NCBI GenBank assembly: GCA_964036195.1
Contig: OZ038450.1
Coordinates: forward strand, 25,697,208-25,761,207
Direction of reading: 5' to 3'
Source of the DNA: Sphaerolaimus hirsutus
Taxonomy: Eukaryota; Nematoda; Chromadorea; Monhysterida; Sphaerolaimidae
Length of the DNA stretch: 64,000 bases
The notes beneath the pieces are model-generated. The model saw nothing but the letters and a program-made list of their open reading frames with translations. It did no database searches and was not told the origin of the DNA. This document shows, in pieces, positions 10,447 to 20,057 of the stretch (position 1 is its first letter; each line of letters begins with the position of its first letter). The position numbers were made by a program, and so were the translations under genes.

Positions 10447-11936
10447 TCAAGCATCCATTACATCATCGCGCAACATTTCAGCACCATCACCGAGTGCCGC
10501 ATCAGTCACACCATCGAGTGTAGGACTATCATCATGTACAGGGCCGCCATCAAGTGCAGGATCACCATCCACTGCAGGATCGTCATTGAGTGCTTGATTG
10601 CCGTTGTGTGTAGCCTCAGTGGAGTCACCACTCATATCACTATCTTTCAATGTGTCAAATTCAGCCAGAGCACATTGTGTGCACTCAAAGTGACCGGTAA
10701 CTGACAACAATTTGTGCTCATCAATTTCATCAATTCTATACCTTTCCACTGAAATGTATACAGTTAATTAAATATACATCGAATTTATTTATAACGTGGT
10801 GACATACGCTGTAGTAAGACTTCACACATTCTTCCCGGGTGACTGCGTACACTATCAATGCACTGATTACATTTGAGTCTTCCAGCAGCCACTGCGCGCT
10901 TCTGATCCATTTTTAATTTTTTGTATTTCGCCAAAACTGAAAGTTTTGAGTGTTAAAAAAAAATGAGTGACCAATGTCCACTACAAAAGGACCAATGTCC
11001 ACTACAAAATACATACTGTATTTCATGGGTAGACATTCCCCTGTGTGACCATCTGAGCATAGCGTATCATTGCTTCCACACCTAGCTAATTCGAACAGAG
11101 GGTATCTAGCTCTCAATTCCCGCAGTTTATCATCTCTCCTTTCAAAAACCTCTGACTTCACAATTTTGGCGATGTTTCTGTTGAAATATTTGATACGCTC
11201 TTCTAAATCATTTAACCTATCCATTGACCATTTTTCCAGCGTTTCATACTGTGATATAAAATACAAGGTGACTCATATCATGTGATTGTGATTTTTAAAT
11301 AACATACTTCAGTTTCTAAATACTCTCTAACTAGTTTCATGTCTTTCAGACCTTCACCAGTCATCACTATTGTCATTACATCGTCCATAGCTATATCTTT
11401 TGTCTGGCTCACACAGTCGGCCATTTTGATCATACCTTTTTCCACCATTTGAATTTTCAAGTCTAGCGGTAGATAGTGTCCCATGGCTAATTGTGCAGAA
11501 GTCATATTCTTTACACAAAATGAAAAGTTATCAATAATTATGAGTGAGTATAAAGTTTGAAAAATGAAACCTTTTTGTTTTCATTCAACGTTTTGTGCAA
11601 CATTTCGAAATTTTTGAAGGAGGTTTTGATTTTTTTGAAATTTTTCTCCATGGTGCTTTTCAAGTGAGCCATATTTTCATCGACAACAGGCTCCTCATTA
11701 TCAATTTCGCTAGCCTCGCTCAATCCATCCACATCGACGTAATCGGGGTCAGTATCCATATCCTCAGTGTTTTGACTCGTTTCACTTTCACATGTTTCAT
11801 CATCACTGTTGTAATCAACTAGAGGACTGGTGGGTGAATATTCTGGGTAGTTTGGGCAATTTGGCTCATTAGTTGAATTTTCTGGGCAGTCAGGGCAGAT
11901 CGGGCTGGCTGGTGAATATTCTGGGTCAGCATGCAT
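10447..11936 (-). CDS. 5-exon acidic zinc-motif protein, internal duplicate copy
   Basis: Mirror image of the gene at 29208-30697. Exons by symmetry are 11936-11571, 11508-11308, 11248-11017, 10936-10808 and 10748-10447, with the same splice signals and an AATAAA on the coding strand at 10379-10374. The coding sequence is unbroken, so this second copy may still be expressed from the DR2/TATA region at 12460-12560. See the entry at 29208 for the protein description. Confidence 0.72.
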
Positions 11937-12240
11937 GGTTGAATCCGGTTCAGGGTGTATTCTGTGAAGTTCGAAGAATTACGGTATTTTTTGTATCATT
12001 TTATTAATACACTTTACATTTTATGGCAAATTTACATGTAATATTTCATGCTTTTGCAAAAAATACTAAAGCATGCAAAAATACTAAAACACCCTTCAAA
12101 AAAATTGCTACCGGTCCGGTATCTGTCCATGTAGTTTGAGTATATAAATATACTTTTGAGTATAAGTATAGAACAAAATTTCAGCAAAGACATCATTTAT
12201 TGAAACGTTTTGGTTGTGGGTTTAGCAGGTTTCTCAAAAT

Positions 12241-12363
12241 CTATGTCTCAGTAAATGGAATATCCAACAGAACAAACTGCATAGGTAATAATCTACTGTA
12301 GGTGACGTCATTCGTGCTACCACATTCAGCTTTTTCCGTTGGGTTGTCTGCAATGGACTCCAT
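12241..12363 (-). CDS. 40-aa ORF, internal duplicate copy
   Basis: Mirror image of the small reading frame at 28781-28903, lying between a TATA box and an AATAAA. See that entry. Confidence 0.35.
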   Translation of the reverse strand: MESIADNPTEKAECGSTNDVTYSRLLPMQFVLLDIPFTET

Positions 12364-12457
12364 GGGTTCCACTATGTCCACGCTGTAGTGTTTGGGTACT
12401 TTGTAAGTTTGAAATTTAGTGGGCTGTGAATGATGAATTTTCCAATGAAGTGATGCT

Positions 12458-12557
12458 CTTTTATATTCAGCAGAATGAGTGTTTTTTGGATGACCTAGTA
12501 ACCCATTTTTCCCATTATTGATTGACCTACTAACCCCATTTTTTGACCCACTAACCC
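12458..12557 (-). promoter_or_regulatory. DR2 half sites plus TATA box, duplicate copy
   Basis: Reverse complement of 28587-28686. TGACCTAGTAACCC, TGACCTACTAACCC and TGACCCACTAACCC are direct repeats of a TGACCY/TAACCC half site with two-base spacing, ahead of a minus-strand TATAAAAG. Confidence 0.7.
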
Positions 12558-12782
12558 CATTTTTTGATGTATTGACCTTAATTGGCGTTCTATTATCTAT
12601 TTTGCCGCCAATAATGCTTACATTTTGAACTAGTTACAACATGGACATAGTTTTGAAGAAATACCGTAATATGTCTGTTAAATAACACGTTTAATTTGAT
12701 TGACCTTGGAGCGGCAGTTTAGGGCAATTTACTACTGCTTTGGAAAGATTCAGTTATTAAAAAATTCTGAAGTTTAAGTAAA

Positions 12783-13166
12783 ATGAATGTTTTACCGCAA
12801 ATAATTGTGCTACTGCTTTCATGTCACCCTTCGTTGCTGTTAAATCCTGGGTAAGACAATTTGAAAGGTTTATTTTTTATGTATACTATTTTTTCAATTT
12901 TCAGCCCCCCTGGACCCCACCACAATGATGAAGAATTAAATGCATTGGATAGTTTTTTCTTTATAAATCACCCAGGTACTAATTTCCCATTTTTGTTCAC
13001 ATTTTAATATATATATGTATATGGATTGTTCAGATGCGAACCCAAATGGACAAGAGCAACCCATTGAAAACCCGATCACAACTCCAACAGCCCCAAATTT
13101 GACTGTAAATAATGCAAACACAACGCCGAATGATCAGAACACTTCACCGAACCCTCCTTCAAACCA
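12783..13166 (+). pseudogene. Secretory-type gene, 5' exons only (duplicate copy, truncated)
   Basis: Carries exon 1 (12783-12850, hydrophobic N terminus MNVLPQIIVLLLSC), exon 2 (12905-12975) and the first 133 bp of exon 3 (from 13034) of the 7-exon gene at 26037-28361. The duplicate ends at 13166, after which the reading frame meets a stop within a few codons. It is a broken copy. Confidence 0.75.
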
Positions 13167-14128
13167 AAGACGCATTTCATGACGCTATAGAATGTAAAGA
13201 TTTACATGAGTTGAAAGAACAATTGGGAACTTTTTATTATCCATATTTATTTGATGTCATATCTGAACACCAAAAATCACCCTTGACAAAAAAAATAAGT
13301 AGAAAACGTAGGCACGTACCATTTGAACCAGATATACACGAACATGATTGGTCATTGAAACAAGTGGGTAATGCAGTATATTTGTATAGCACAAACTCTC
13401 TCAAACCATCATCTAGCCCGATAGCAACAAGCCCATCAACAATAATTGATGATGTGAAAAAGATTGAAAAGAGACAGGCACCTAAGGAACCAGAAGCACA
13501 AGTAACAAGCACTGTAGCAGATGAGCAAGTGCCTACGCCTACAAAACCAGCACCCGCAAAACCGGCGCCCGCAAAACCGGCGCCCGCAAAACCGGCGCCC
13601 GCAAAATCGGCGCCCGCAAAACCAGCGCCCGCAAAACCGGCGCCCGCAAAACCCGCACCCAAGAAACCCGCACCCAAGAAACCACCACCTACGTTGGATT
13701 TTGTTCAATGTTATAATGATGACTGTTTTTTGGTAAAATCAAATGTTCAATCTATATATGTTTCAGAATCACTGAGAAATTTACTTTCATTAGAAAGTAA
13801 ATTGTTGACAAATAATACTTTTATATATCCGCATATAGGCTTTTTTCGTGGTTCTCAACAGCTATATATAGCTGAAATTTCGTCACTTCAAAAAACATTA
13901 TTTGGGTGCAATAAAGTGTCACTAGGCAATATATTTTTGAACAACTCAAAAGTTATTCAAAGCGTTGATTTTAAGCCATTAATTTTAAAGTTTTTTCCAT
14001 TTGATTCAGTATACACTAATAGATTAACGTTCACTTTTTTTCATGAAAGTGGTCAAGTTGTGAAATTGGCACAAAATACTCAAATTTTTGTGTCATTAAC
14101 CTTGAGAAGGAGACCGCTGTTGCAATAA
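13112..14128 (+). CDS. Candidate minor capsid / structural protein with PAPAK linker, 5' end lost
   Basis: Only the part from 13167 is native; the first ~18 residues come from an out-of-frame read of the duplicated segment, so the true N terminus is missing and this is a junction ORF. The native protein has a basic N-terminal part (KKISRKRRH), a linker of about 13 PAPAK-type repeats (13540-13690), and a strand-rich C-terminal domain ending in RLTFTFFHESGQVVKL...VSLTLRRR. That ending resembles the last strands of viral jelly-roll proteins, and the position just before the basic protein and capsid gene fits a structural role. The penton/minor-capsid assignment is inference. The next gene starts 4 bp after its stop. 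Confidence 0.5.
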   Translation: MQTQRRMIRTLHRTLLQTKDAFHDAIECKDLHELKEQLGTFYYPYLFDVISEHQKSPLTKKISRKRRHVPFEPDIHEHDWSLKQVGNAVYLYSTNSLKPSSSPIATSPSTIIDDVKKIEKRQAPKEPEAQVTSTVADEQVPTPTKPAPAKPAPAKPAPAKPAPAKSAPAKPAPAKPAPAKPAPKKPAPKKPPPTLDFVQCYNDDCFLVKSNVQSIYVSESLRNLLSLESKLLTNNTFIYPHIGFFRGSQQLYIAEISSLQKTLFGCNKVSLGNIFLNNSKVIQSVDFKPLILKFFPFDSVYTNRLTFTFFHESGQVVKLAQNTQIFVSLTLRRRPLLQ

Positions 14129-14132
14129 TAAT

Positions 14133-14549
14133 ATGGATAACCCGATAGCTGCGCAAGAATGTGCAAAAATACACAAATTTAATTATGGCGTTTCTAAAAT
14201 GCCAGAGTCATCTTTTTACCGAAATAATATTGAAAAACAATCAGATTTTATGGGTATGGTTGGGTTGGGGACAAATGACATTCATATAACTAGACCGCTA
14301 TCGGAACCAATTATTACAAATGAAAGTCAATCACCTGTAAAAAGTGATAATAGTGTAAAAAAGAAAAAGTATAGAAAGAGAGGTAAATCTGTTGTTGGAA
14401 AAGGAATGAAAGGTAAAGGAAGAAGAGGTCGAAGGAGGGGTAAAAAATTTAATTTTTTCAAAAAAATGTCAAAAGGAATGGGTCGCCGTCGATCATCAAA
14501 AAAATGGGAAAAGGGCGCAGAAAACGCAAAAATAAAAAGTTCCCAGTAA
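14133..14549 (+). CDS. Very basic protein, possible DNA-condensing core protein
   Basis: A 138-aa protein. The N-terminal 70 residues are mixed; the C-terminal half is a dense Lys/Arg/Gly tract (KKKKYRKRGKSVVGKGMKGK, then RGRRRGKK and MGRRRSSKK). Such composition is typical of viral core or histone-like proteins that pack DNA; I infer this from composition only. The start codon lies 4 bp after the preceding stop, so both may come from one transcript. The major-capsid-like gene follows 85 bp downstream with its own TATA box. Confidence 0.6.
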   Translation: MDNPIAAQECAKIHKFNYGVSKMPESSFYRNNIEKQSDFMGMVGLGTNDIHITRPLSEPIITNESQSPVKSDNSVKKKKYRKRGKSVVGKGMKGKGRRGRRRGKKFNFFKKMSKGMGRRRSSKKWEKGAENAKIKSSQ

Positions 14550-14580
14550 CCATTCCCGTCTTTCCTAGGTAAGCATCTAT

Positions 14581-14588
14581 TATAAAAG
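14581..14588 (+). promoter_or_regulatory. TATA box before the capsid-like gene
   Basis: TATAAAAG 46 bp upstream of the ATG at 14634. Unlike the other provirus promoters, no DR2 array precedes it; the upstream DNA is the coding end of the basic protein. Confidence 0.55.
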
Positions 14589-14633
14589 TACCGATTATTC
14601 TCATTTTTTAGTTAGTACATTTTTCTCTCAAAA

Positions 14634-15473
14634 ATGGCGGCATCTACATCAAATGTGGACGGATCTACAGTTTTTCAACCCCAAACGATATTGAAGCAAA
14701 AAGTTGACCCCACATCATCTTTTATAACTTCAAACGAGGTGTCATATTTTACTGCACCTCAAATTGATTCAACTTTTGTTCAATCTCAGCTATTAGAGAT
14801 ACCATTAGCGATACAACATAACGACTACAACACATCATGGACCTTTTCGCTCGATTCCAGTCAATACTACATTGATTTATCAAATGTTTATGTTCGCATG
14901 AAGTTTCAAGTTGTCAATGAAGATGGCACTGAAATACCTAGTCTCGCCGGAGAACCACCCGTCTCCATAGCTGAGAAAGTGGCATTAATACCAGGTTTTG
15001 GTGCAACATGTTGGCGCACAGTAAAACTTTTTAGTAAGGACGCTTTACTGGTCGACGTGACTGATAACTATTCATATCTTACTCATTTAAAGCATAAACT
15101 ATTATCTAATCAAGACAAAAACTACAAGGAACTCGAAACTGAAGGTTTTTTCAACGATGATTATGCAAATATTAGATCACATGAAGGTGCAGGTTACAAA
15201 AAACGAGCGACACAAATTTCTGGTAGCAAAACGTGCATTACTCATTCTAAATTAGCATTGGACTTATTTTCGAGTCGTCGTTATTGGCCAGCTGGATATA
15301 GTTTAACTTTTGAGCTAGTGAGGCACTCTGATCAATTTTGTATCGAGTGTCTAGATTCAAATTTTCAACAGCTTGCGTCAAGATCATTGTATGGCTGGAT
15401 GGTTGATAGACTGAATGAATTGCCTTTATATATGGAATCAACTCATCACGTGACCTCTATTTTTTCAAATTAG
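14634..15473 (+). CDS. Double-jelly-roll major capsid protein, N-terminal half
   Basis: A 279-aa protein starting in good context (AAAATGGCG). It follows the Polinton/adintovirus capsid layout: a loose N terminus, then SSQYYIDLSNVYVRMKFQV, an NEDGTEI turn, a helix/loop with LIPGFGATCWRTVKLF, DNYSYLTHLKHKLLS and FFNDDY, and a strand-rich ITHSKLALDLFSSRRYWPAG...LTFELVR stretch that normally closes the first jelly roll. Family members are usually around 450 aa or more; here the frame ends about 45 residues after that point, so the second jelly roll is missing. No continuation was found in the following 120 bp, which are regulatory repeats. Capsid assignment is moderate-to-good; the protein is probably non-functional alone. 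Confidence 0.68.
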   Translation: MAASTSNVDGSTVFQPQTILKQKVDPTSSFITSNEVSYFTAPQIDSTFVQSQLLEIPLAIQHNDYNTSWTFSLDSSQYYIDLSNVYVRMKFQVVNEDGTEIPSLAGEPPVSIAEKVALIPGFGATCWRTVKLFSKDALLVDVTDNYSYLTHLKHKLLSNQDKNYKELETEGFFNDDYANIRSHEGAGYKKRATQISGSKTCITHSKLALDLFSSRRYWPAGYSLTFELVRHSDQFCIECLDSNFQQLASRSLYGWMVDRLNELPLYMESTHHVTSIFSN

Positions 15474-15486
15474 TCAATTAAAATGT

Positions 15487-15629
15487 AGGTCACTAGGTCA
15501 TGATTCAATTAAAATGTAGGTCACTAGGTCATGATGCAATTAAAATGTAGGTCACTAGGTCATGACCCAATTAAAATGTAGGTCACTAGGTCAATGTTTC
15601 AAAAACAGAAAATTTGAGAGGTATAAAAG
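15487..15629 (+). promoter_or_regulatory. Four DR2 elements plus TATA box
   Basis: AGGTCACTAGGTCA occurs at 15487-15500, 15518-15531, 15549-15562 and 15580-15593, one per 31-bp repeat unit. Each is two AGGTCA half sites spaced by CT, the DR2 arrangement bound by RXR-type nuclear receptors. TATAAAAG lies at 15622-15629, 98 bp before the ATG at 15727. A (CA)n run at about 15696-15725 occupies the leader. Confidence 0.82.
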
Positions 15630-15687
15630 GTGAGCCCATTCACTCACTTGATCATTCAGTCATCAATTTCAACACAAGCAGCTGAAG

Positions 15688-15725
<38 letters not shown>

Positions 15726-15726
15726 C

Positions 15727-17280
15727 ATGATGGCAGCAGCTCACACGGGAGCAAAACTAGCTTCAACTACACGCAAAGTAGTTGATGCAGTAATTGAACA
15801 AGGACGTCAGGATGATGACGTCAGTAATGAGGAAGATGAAAGACCAATGGTTATTGATAGCAGTGTCGGCGGTGGCAACAGAGTTGGTAGTGGCGGAGGT
15901 TCGTTTGCAGGTGTTTATGGTCGGAGCAAAAAAGAAATGGTGTATAAAAAGAAGAAAATGAATTACCCCTTGATAACCATGTTCAGTTTTCGTTGGCTCG
16001 TCTTTGCGCTTTGTAGAACGTGTGAAACACGTACCAAATTTTTGACCTCAAAATTGTATAGTGACGACAGCGTGGAAGTACAAATCAAAATGTGTTCGCA
16101 GTGCCGTATACGCCACGAAAAAATGATTGAAGCAGTTAGACATAGACCCCTCGATGGTAATGTATTCAATGAATCAACCCCAACACACAGCGGCGGTCAC
16201 CCGCCCAAGCAGTTTGAAAATACCACAGCTGCAAACAATTACAAAAGACCCTACTACTAATGTAACAAATGCGCTAATTGAAAAAGTCAAAAAAATGAAC
16301 GAGCAAGCAGTGGACGAGAAAAAAGTGGACGAAAAAGTGGACGAAAAGAAAGTGGACGAGAAAAAAGATGATGAAATGGACACGGGCAAATGGGATAGTA
16401 TCAGTGATTCAACAAATGATGAAATAAAATATATAAAAAGTAAGATGGTACCCTTTGGGATACTTTATAAATTTCCTTTCGAAGCTGTGGCGGATCTAGC
16501 GACGCCGCCACCACATTTTATAATTTGTGGTGAAGGAGGTTATCAAAAGAATGCTGCTAGGGGGTTTGATAGCAATATTGTGATCAATATTAATAACACC
16601 AAGTAATTCCCCCCTCTGCAGGAATATTCCCAAAATTCTGGTTTAATCGAAAAGGTTCAATTTTCCTTTTAACAAACCCAAAGGATTTGTATCTTCGCGC
16701 CGATACTTCAAGCAGTCAATTGGACTGTTTACGAATTGTAATATATACCGTTATCAATGAAATTCTAGACATACATAATATGAGTCTCAAATCACTAATG
16801 GATTTGAATGTTGCAACACAAATTGAGTGTTTCCAAGCACTACGTAACAAACGTTGTCCATATGCCGGGCGTGCCGGCTTTCTCCTCGCTCAAAGATTCC
16901 TACACCTACAATTTGCTCTAAAGCCATTCCAAAATTCATTTCTCATGGGCGCTACATCACCCGAAAATATGCAATCCATCATAAACAAATGGCCAAAATC
17001 AGAAATAAATTTACACATTGCTAGAAATTATGTTGCAGATAAGTTTGCAGCCTTGGGAGCGAATGATATGAAAAATGGGCTATATCAAGAGTGGCCCCAA
17101 GGAGAGATTGATCCATTCGATGGCAGAGCCGCCATTGTCAAATCGTGGTTACTGGCAGGATATGCCTGCCACCCCCTATTTGATACAACCCTACCGCACT
17201 GCTACGCCAGGGATGATGAAGAAAAGGAAAATATATACTGCAATGGGACATGCCCATGGCACAGGGCCTGTAATTTTACC
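15727..17280 (+). CDS. Spliced gene of unknown function downstream of the DR2 promoter
   Basis: Starts with a 177-aa frame (15727-16260) holding an acidic segment, a Gly-rich stretch and two CxxC pairs (CRTC, CSQC) that could bind zinc. A second frame (to 16606) overlaps it by about 130 bp and carries KVDEK repeats; a third (16621 to about 17280) has many Trp, Cys and Leu residues (CHPLFDTTLPHCYARD). A plausible splice set is donor ATG|GTAATG at 16159 to an acceptor near 16311, and GGAG|GTTATC near 16537 to CTCTGCAG at 16620, which keeps the frame. These joins are my inference; a frameshift is the alternative. The 3' end runs into simple repeats, so the true stop is uncertain. No family recognised. 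Confidence 0.45.
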
Positions 17281-17760
17281 TTTTTACCTTTTACCTTTTT
17301 ACCTTTTTACCTTTTTACCTTTTTACCTTTTACCTTGTACCTTTTTACCTTGTACCTTTTTACCTTTCTTACCTTTCTTACCTTTTACCTTTCTTACCTG
17401 TCTTACCTTTCTTACCTTGTACCTTTTTACCTTTTACCTTTCTTACCTTGGTACCTTTCTTACCTTGTACCTTGTACCTTTTTACCTTGTACCTTTTTTG
17501 CCTTTTTTTTTGTAAAAAGGGGGGCCGCGCGCCTATTTTTTACCCCTAACCTACAATAAAACCTAAAAAACCTAAAAAAACCTAAAAAACTAAAAAAAAC
17601 ACAACCCGCACCCTCCCCCTCACCCCAAAAAACCCCAAAACCACCCCCAAAACCGCCCCCAAAAACCCAAAACCGCCCCCTCTAGCAAAACTGCCCCCAA
17701 ACCCCCCAAAAAAAACCCAAAACCCCCCAAAAACCCCCCCAAACCTCGCAGTGTTCGGCC
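17278..17760. repeat. Pyrimidine-rich TTTTACC tract followed by C/A-rich tract
   Basis: 17278-17510 is built of CTTTTTACC and CTTACCTT units; 17530-17755 is built of CCTAAAAAA and CCCCAAAA units. Strong strand asymmetry. No gene; the reading frames across it are artefacts of the repeat. Confidence 0.8.
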
Positions 17761-18416
17761 ACAACGATTCCATCCAAGTTGGCAAATCCACGCAAGTGTG
17801 ACAACAGCAGGGAGAATGTTTGTGATGTGCAGAGTGACTGATTTTATGGTGAATGTTTCAGCATTTTTTTCTTGCTTCAGGTGGTGGTGACCTACAATTT
17901 CAAGCATGTAATTGGAATATTCAAAAAATTCACCAAAATGCACTGCACGCGACTCTCATACCAATTACATGCATGAAATTGCAGCCAGCATTTACAAAAA
18001 TTCAAAAATTCATACTCCGCCGTTTTTATTTACATTTTACACCGCCGTGTTTTACACTCACTACAAATAAATGCAAAAAAAACAATCAGATCGAATTTGG
18101 GGGATAAATGGCAATGTGAAACAATCGAATTTGGGGGGGATAAATGGCAACGCGAAATGAAAATTGTGCTCATACGTGCATGCACAATATTTTTCATGTT
18201 TCCTTGATGTATGCTCACCTACTTAATGCATGCATGCATGAGCGTTGTAAAACCGGAATACAAATCACTTAAAGCTAAATTGAAACTAGAGATTGTGGTG
18301 GTTGGAGGGGCTCAAATGTGATTATATAGCAGTTATCTCAAAATTACGTCATCCAAAGACCTTGTAAAATGTCAAGTCATGTAAATGTACTCATTTGAAC
18401 CCCATATTGGTGCTGC

Positions 18417-18519
18417 ACACACTAGTTTACTAACGCTAAACTTTATAATTTGGTAAACTCGGATGCGCTCAGAATGAGTTTACCAAATTATAAAGTTTAG
18501 CGTTAGTAAACTAGTGTGT
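18417..18519. repeat. Perfect inverted repeat (44-bp arms)
   Basis: ACACACTAGTTTACTAACGC... and its exact reverse complement are separated by 15 bp (GGATGCGCTCAGAAT). Near-identity of the arms implies recent origin. Could be a MITE or a fold-back product. Confidence 0.75.
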
Positions 18520-19132
18520 ATGGCGCCATTTATGCATAGGTATTTAAAATGCAGTGAAAAAATACAAGTGAAATCTTATTATGGAATTAACAGGCGGCAC
18601 AAAAACACCTCTGCGGACCGCATGCTATGTATTTTTCTGGAGACATACTTTGCGGTCAGTCGAGGATAGAATGCGGTCGGTCGAGTATAGAAAACAGGCG
18701 GCACTGAAAAAATATAGAAAAACAGGCAAAAATGACCCTAAGTGATAACGCAATCAATACCCCTGCGGACCACATAATATGTATTGTACTGAAACATATA
18801 AGTAATTTAGATGCATACTTTGTGATCAACCAAGTGATAAAAAGTGAGGATGCATACTTTGTGGTCAGCCAGGTGATAAAAAAGTGAATAAAAGGACCAA
18901 GTGATACAAGTGGGGGGTAACGTACTTAAAATCCAGCTAGCGCGAAACTCTGTAGACTGCATGTATGTTTTATTCAAAAACGTGCATATTTTGCGGTCAT
19001 AAGTAATTTTGGGCGCATACTTTGCAGTCAGCCGAGTATATAGGGATCGGGGTCGTGGGGTGATGTTAATTTTGCCAAAAAACAGCCGCACAACAATTGC
19101 GACTCACTAATTGGAGAAAAAATTCATGCGAC

Positions 19133-19218
19133 TAGTGATGGAAAAAGCGCCAGATACTTGGATCAATAATCAGTGCAAAATGGTAAGTGCCTGTTTTCTG
19201 GCGCATTTTACATCACTA
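19133..19218. mobile_element. Short hAT-like MITE (TAGTGATG ends)
   Basis: Ends TAGTGATGGAAAAAGCGCC and ...GGCGCATTTTACATCACTA; flanks CATGCGAC (19125-19132) and GATGCGAC (19219-19226), a 7/8 match for the 8-bp target duplication. Same end family as the elements at 31598 and 41296. Confidence 0.65.
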
Positions 19219-19365
19219 GATGCGACTCAACAAAGTGGCGGAAAAAACACAAACTAGGTGCACCAAACTGCACAAAAAACCAAACCTATCGCGCAAACTA
19301 GGTGCACGTTGCACACGGCCGCAAAAAATCTAAACCTGTCGCACAAACTTGTACACATCACTGCG

Positions 19366-19541
19366 GCTAGATAGGGCCCACACACGCTAGTTGACAGTTG
19401 ACATCATTCGTATACAGATCTTTTATTTTTGCATCCAAATTTTTGCATCCAAATGAACAAAACTTTGAATCGGAGTTGACACCAGTTGACATTTGATGTC
19501 AACTGTCAACTAGCATGTGTGGGTCCTATCTAGCCAGACAA
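19366..19541. mobile_element. MITE with ~37-bp inverted ends
   Basis: GGCTAGATAGGGCCCACACA...TGACATCA at the left and its near-complement at the right (TGATGTCAACTGTC...GTCCTATCTAGCC). About 170 bp, no ORF. Confidence 0.6.
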
Positions 19542-19611
19542 ACTAAACGGCAAATCTAGCCACACAAACCACAAAACTGCAACAAATCTAGCCAGCCGAA
19601 ATCTATAGAAT

Positions 19612-19817
19612 ACAAGCACATGTGACAGGCATAGGTAGAATACACCATGGGTCAACTTTTTGGGCCACAAAATAATGTATACAATTTTTGGCATTGTGCC
19701 AAATCAATAAAACGGTTTGCCAGGTTTTTACAAAACTTTATAGGTCACAAAAAATCTATTTACCTTTTTGGCTAGATTCCAAAACAACATTTTTACCTAT
19801 GCTTGTCACATGTGCTT
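19612..19817. mobile_element. MITE with 24-bp inverted ends
   Basis: Left AAGCACATGTGACAGGCATA and right TATGCTTGTCACATGTGCTT are near-perfect complements. About 200 bp, no ORF. Confidence 0.6.
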
Positions 19818-20057
19818 AAACATCACACGCTCAACCCAAACGCTAATTTGACGCCCTGCCGCTTCGCACCGCCGCTACTACCACCACCTCGTGACAGCTC
19901 AGACTGCAATAATGGGTGAGATGTTAAATGTGTTAGTTGTGAAAGTTTTCAAATATGATAGATTTTTACTATTTTTCCTCACAAAAATTCACTTTTTATG
20001 ACATTTTTCTCCATTCTTTGTATAAAAATCATCCATTTTTTCTACAAAAAATCATCA

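Larger units (their letters stand above)
10298..13166 (-). repeat. Internal inverted copy of the provirus right end
   Basis: These 2869 bp equal the reverse complement of 27978-30846 (paired positions always sum to 41144, so there are no indels). I found one substitution (12024 versus 29120). The copy begins inside the terminal repeat, lacking its outermost 94 bp, and ends within exon 3 of the secretory-type gene. Both borders interrupt coding sequence. Confidence 0.92.
17761..20057. other. Gene-poor segment with several short inverted-repeat elements
   Basis: No coding region that I trust. It contains a perfect fold-back (18417-18519), a run of ~40-bp units with GCATACTTTGYGGTCAGYC (about 18640-19030), a small hAT-like element (19133-19218), and two MITE-like elements (19366-19541, 19612-19817). 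CGAATTTGGGGGATAAATGGCAA is repeated at about 18090-18155. Confidence 0.55.

Noticed and set aside
13237-13736. Long alternative frames (GAGFAGAGFAG, CGRRFCGRRF, NRRPQNRRPQ strings)
   Set aside because: They are other-frame readings of the PAPAK repeat in the rightward structural gene.
15481-15593. Regular 31-bp repeats resembling a short CRISPR array
   Set aside because: The spacing contains no variable spacers (units are nearly identical end to end), the context is eukaryotic viral, and the repeats sit directly before a TATA box.
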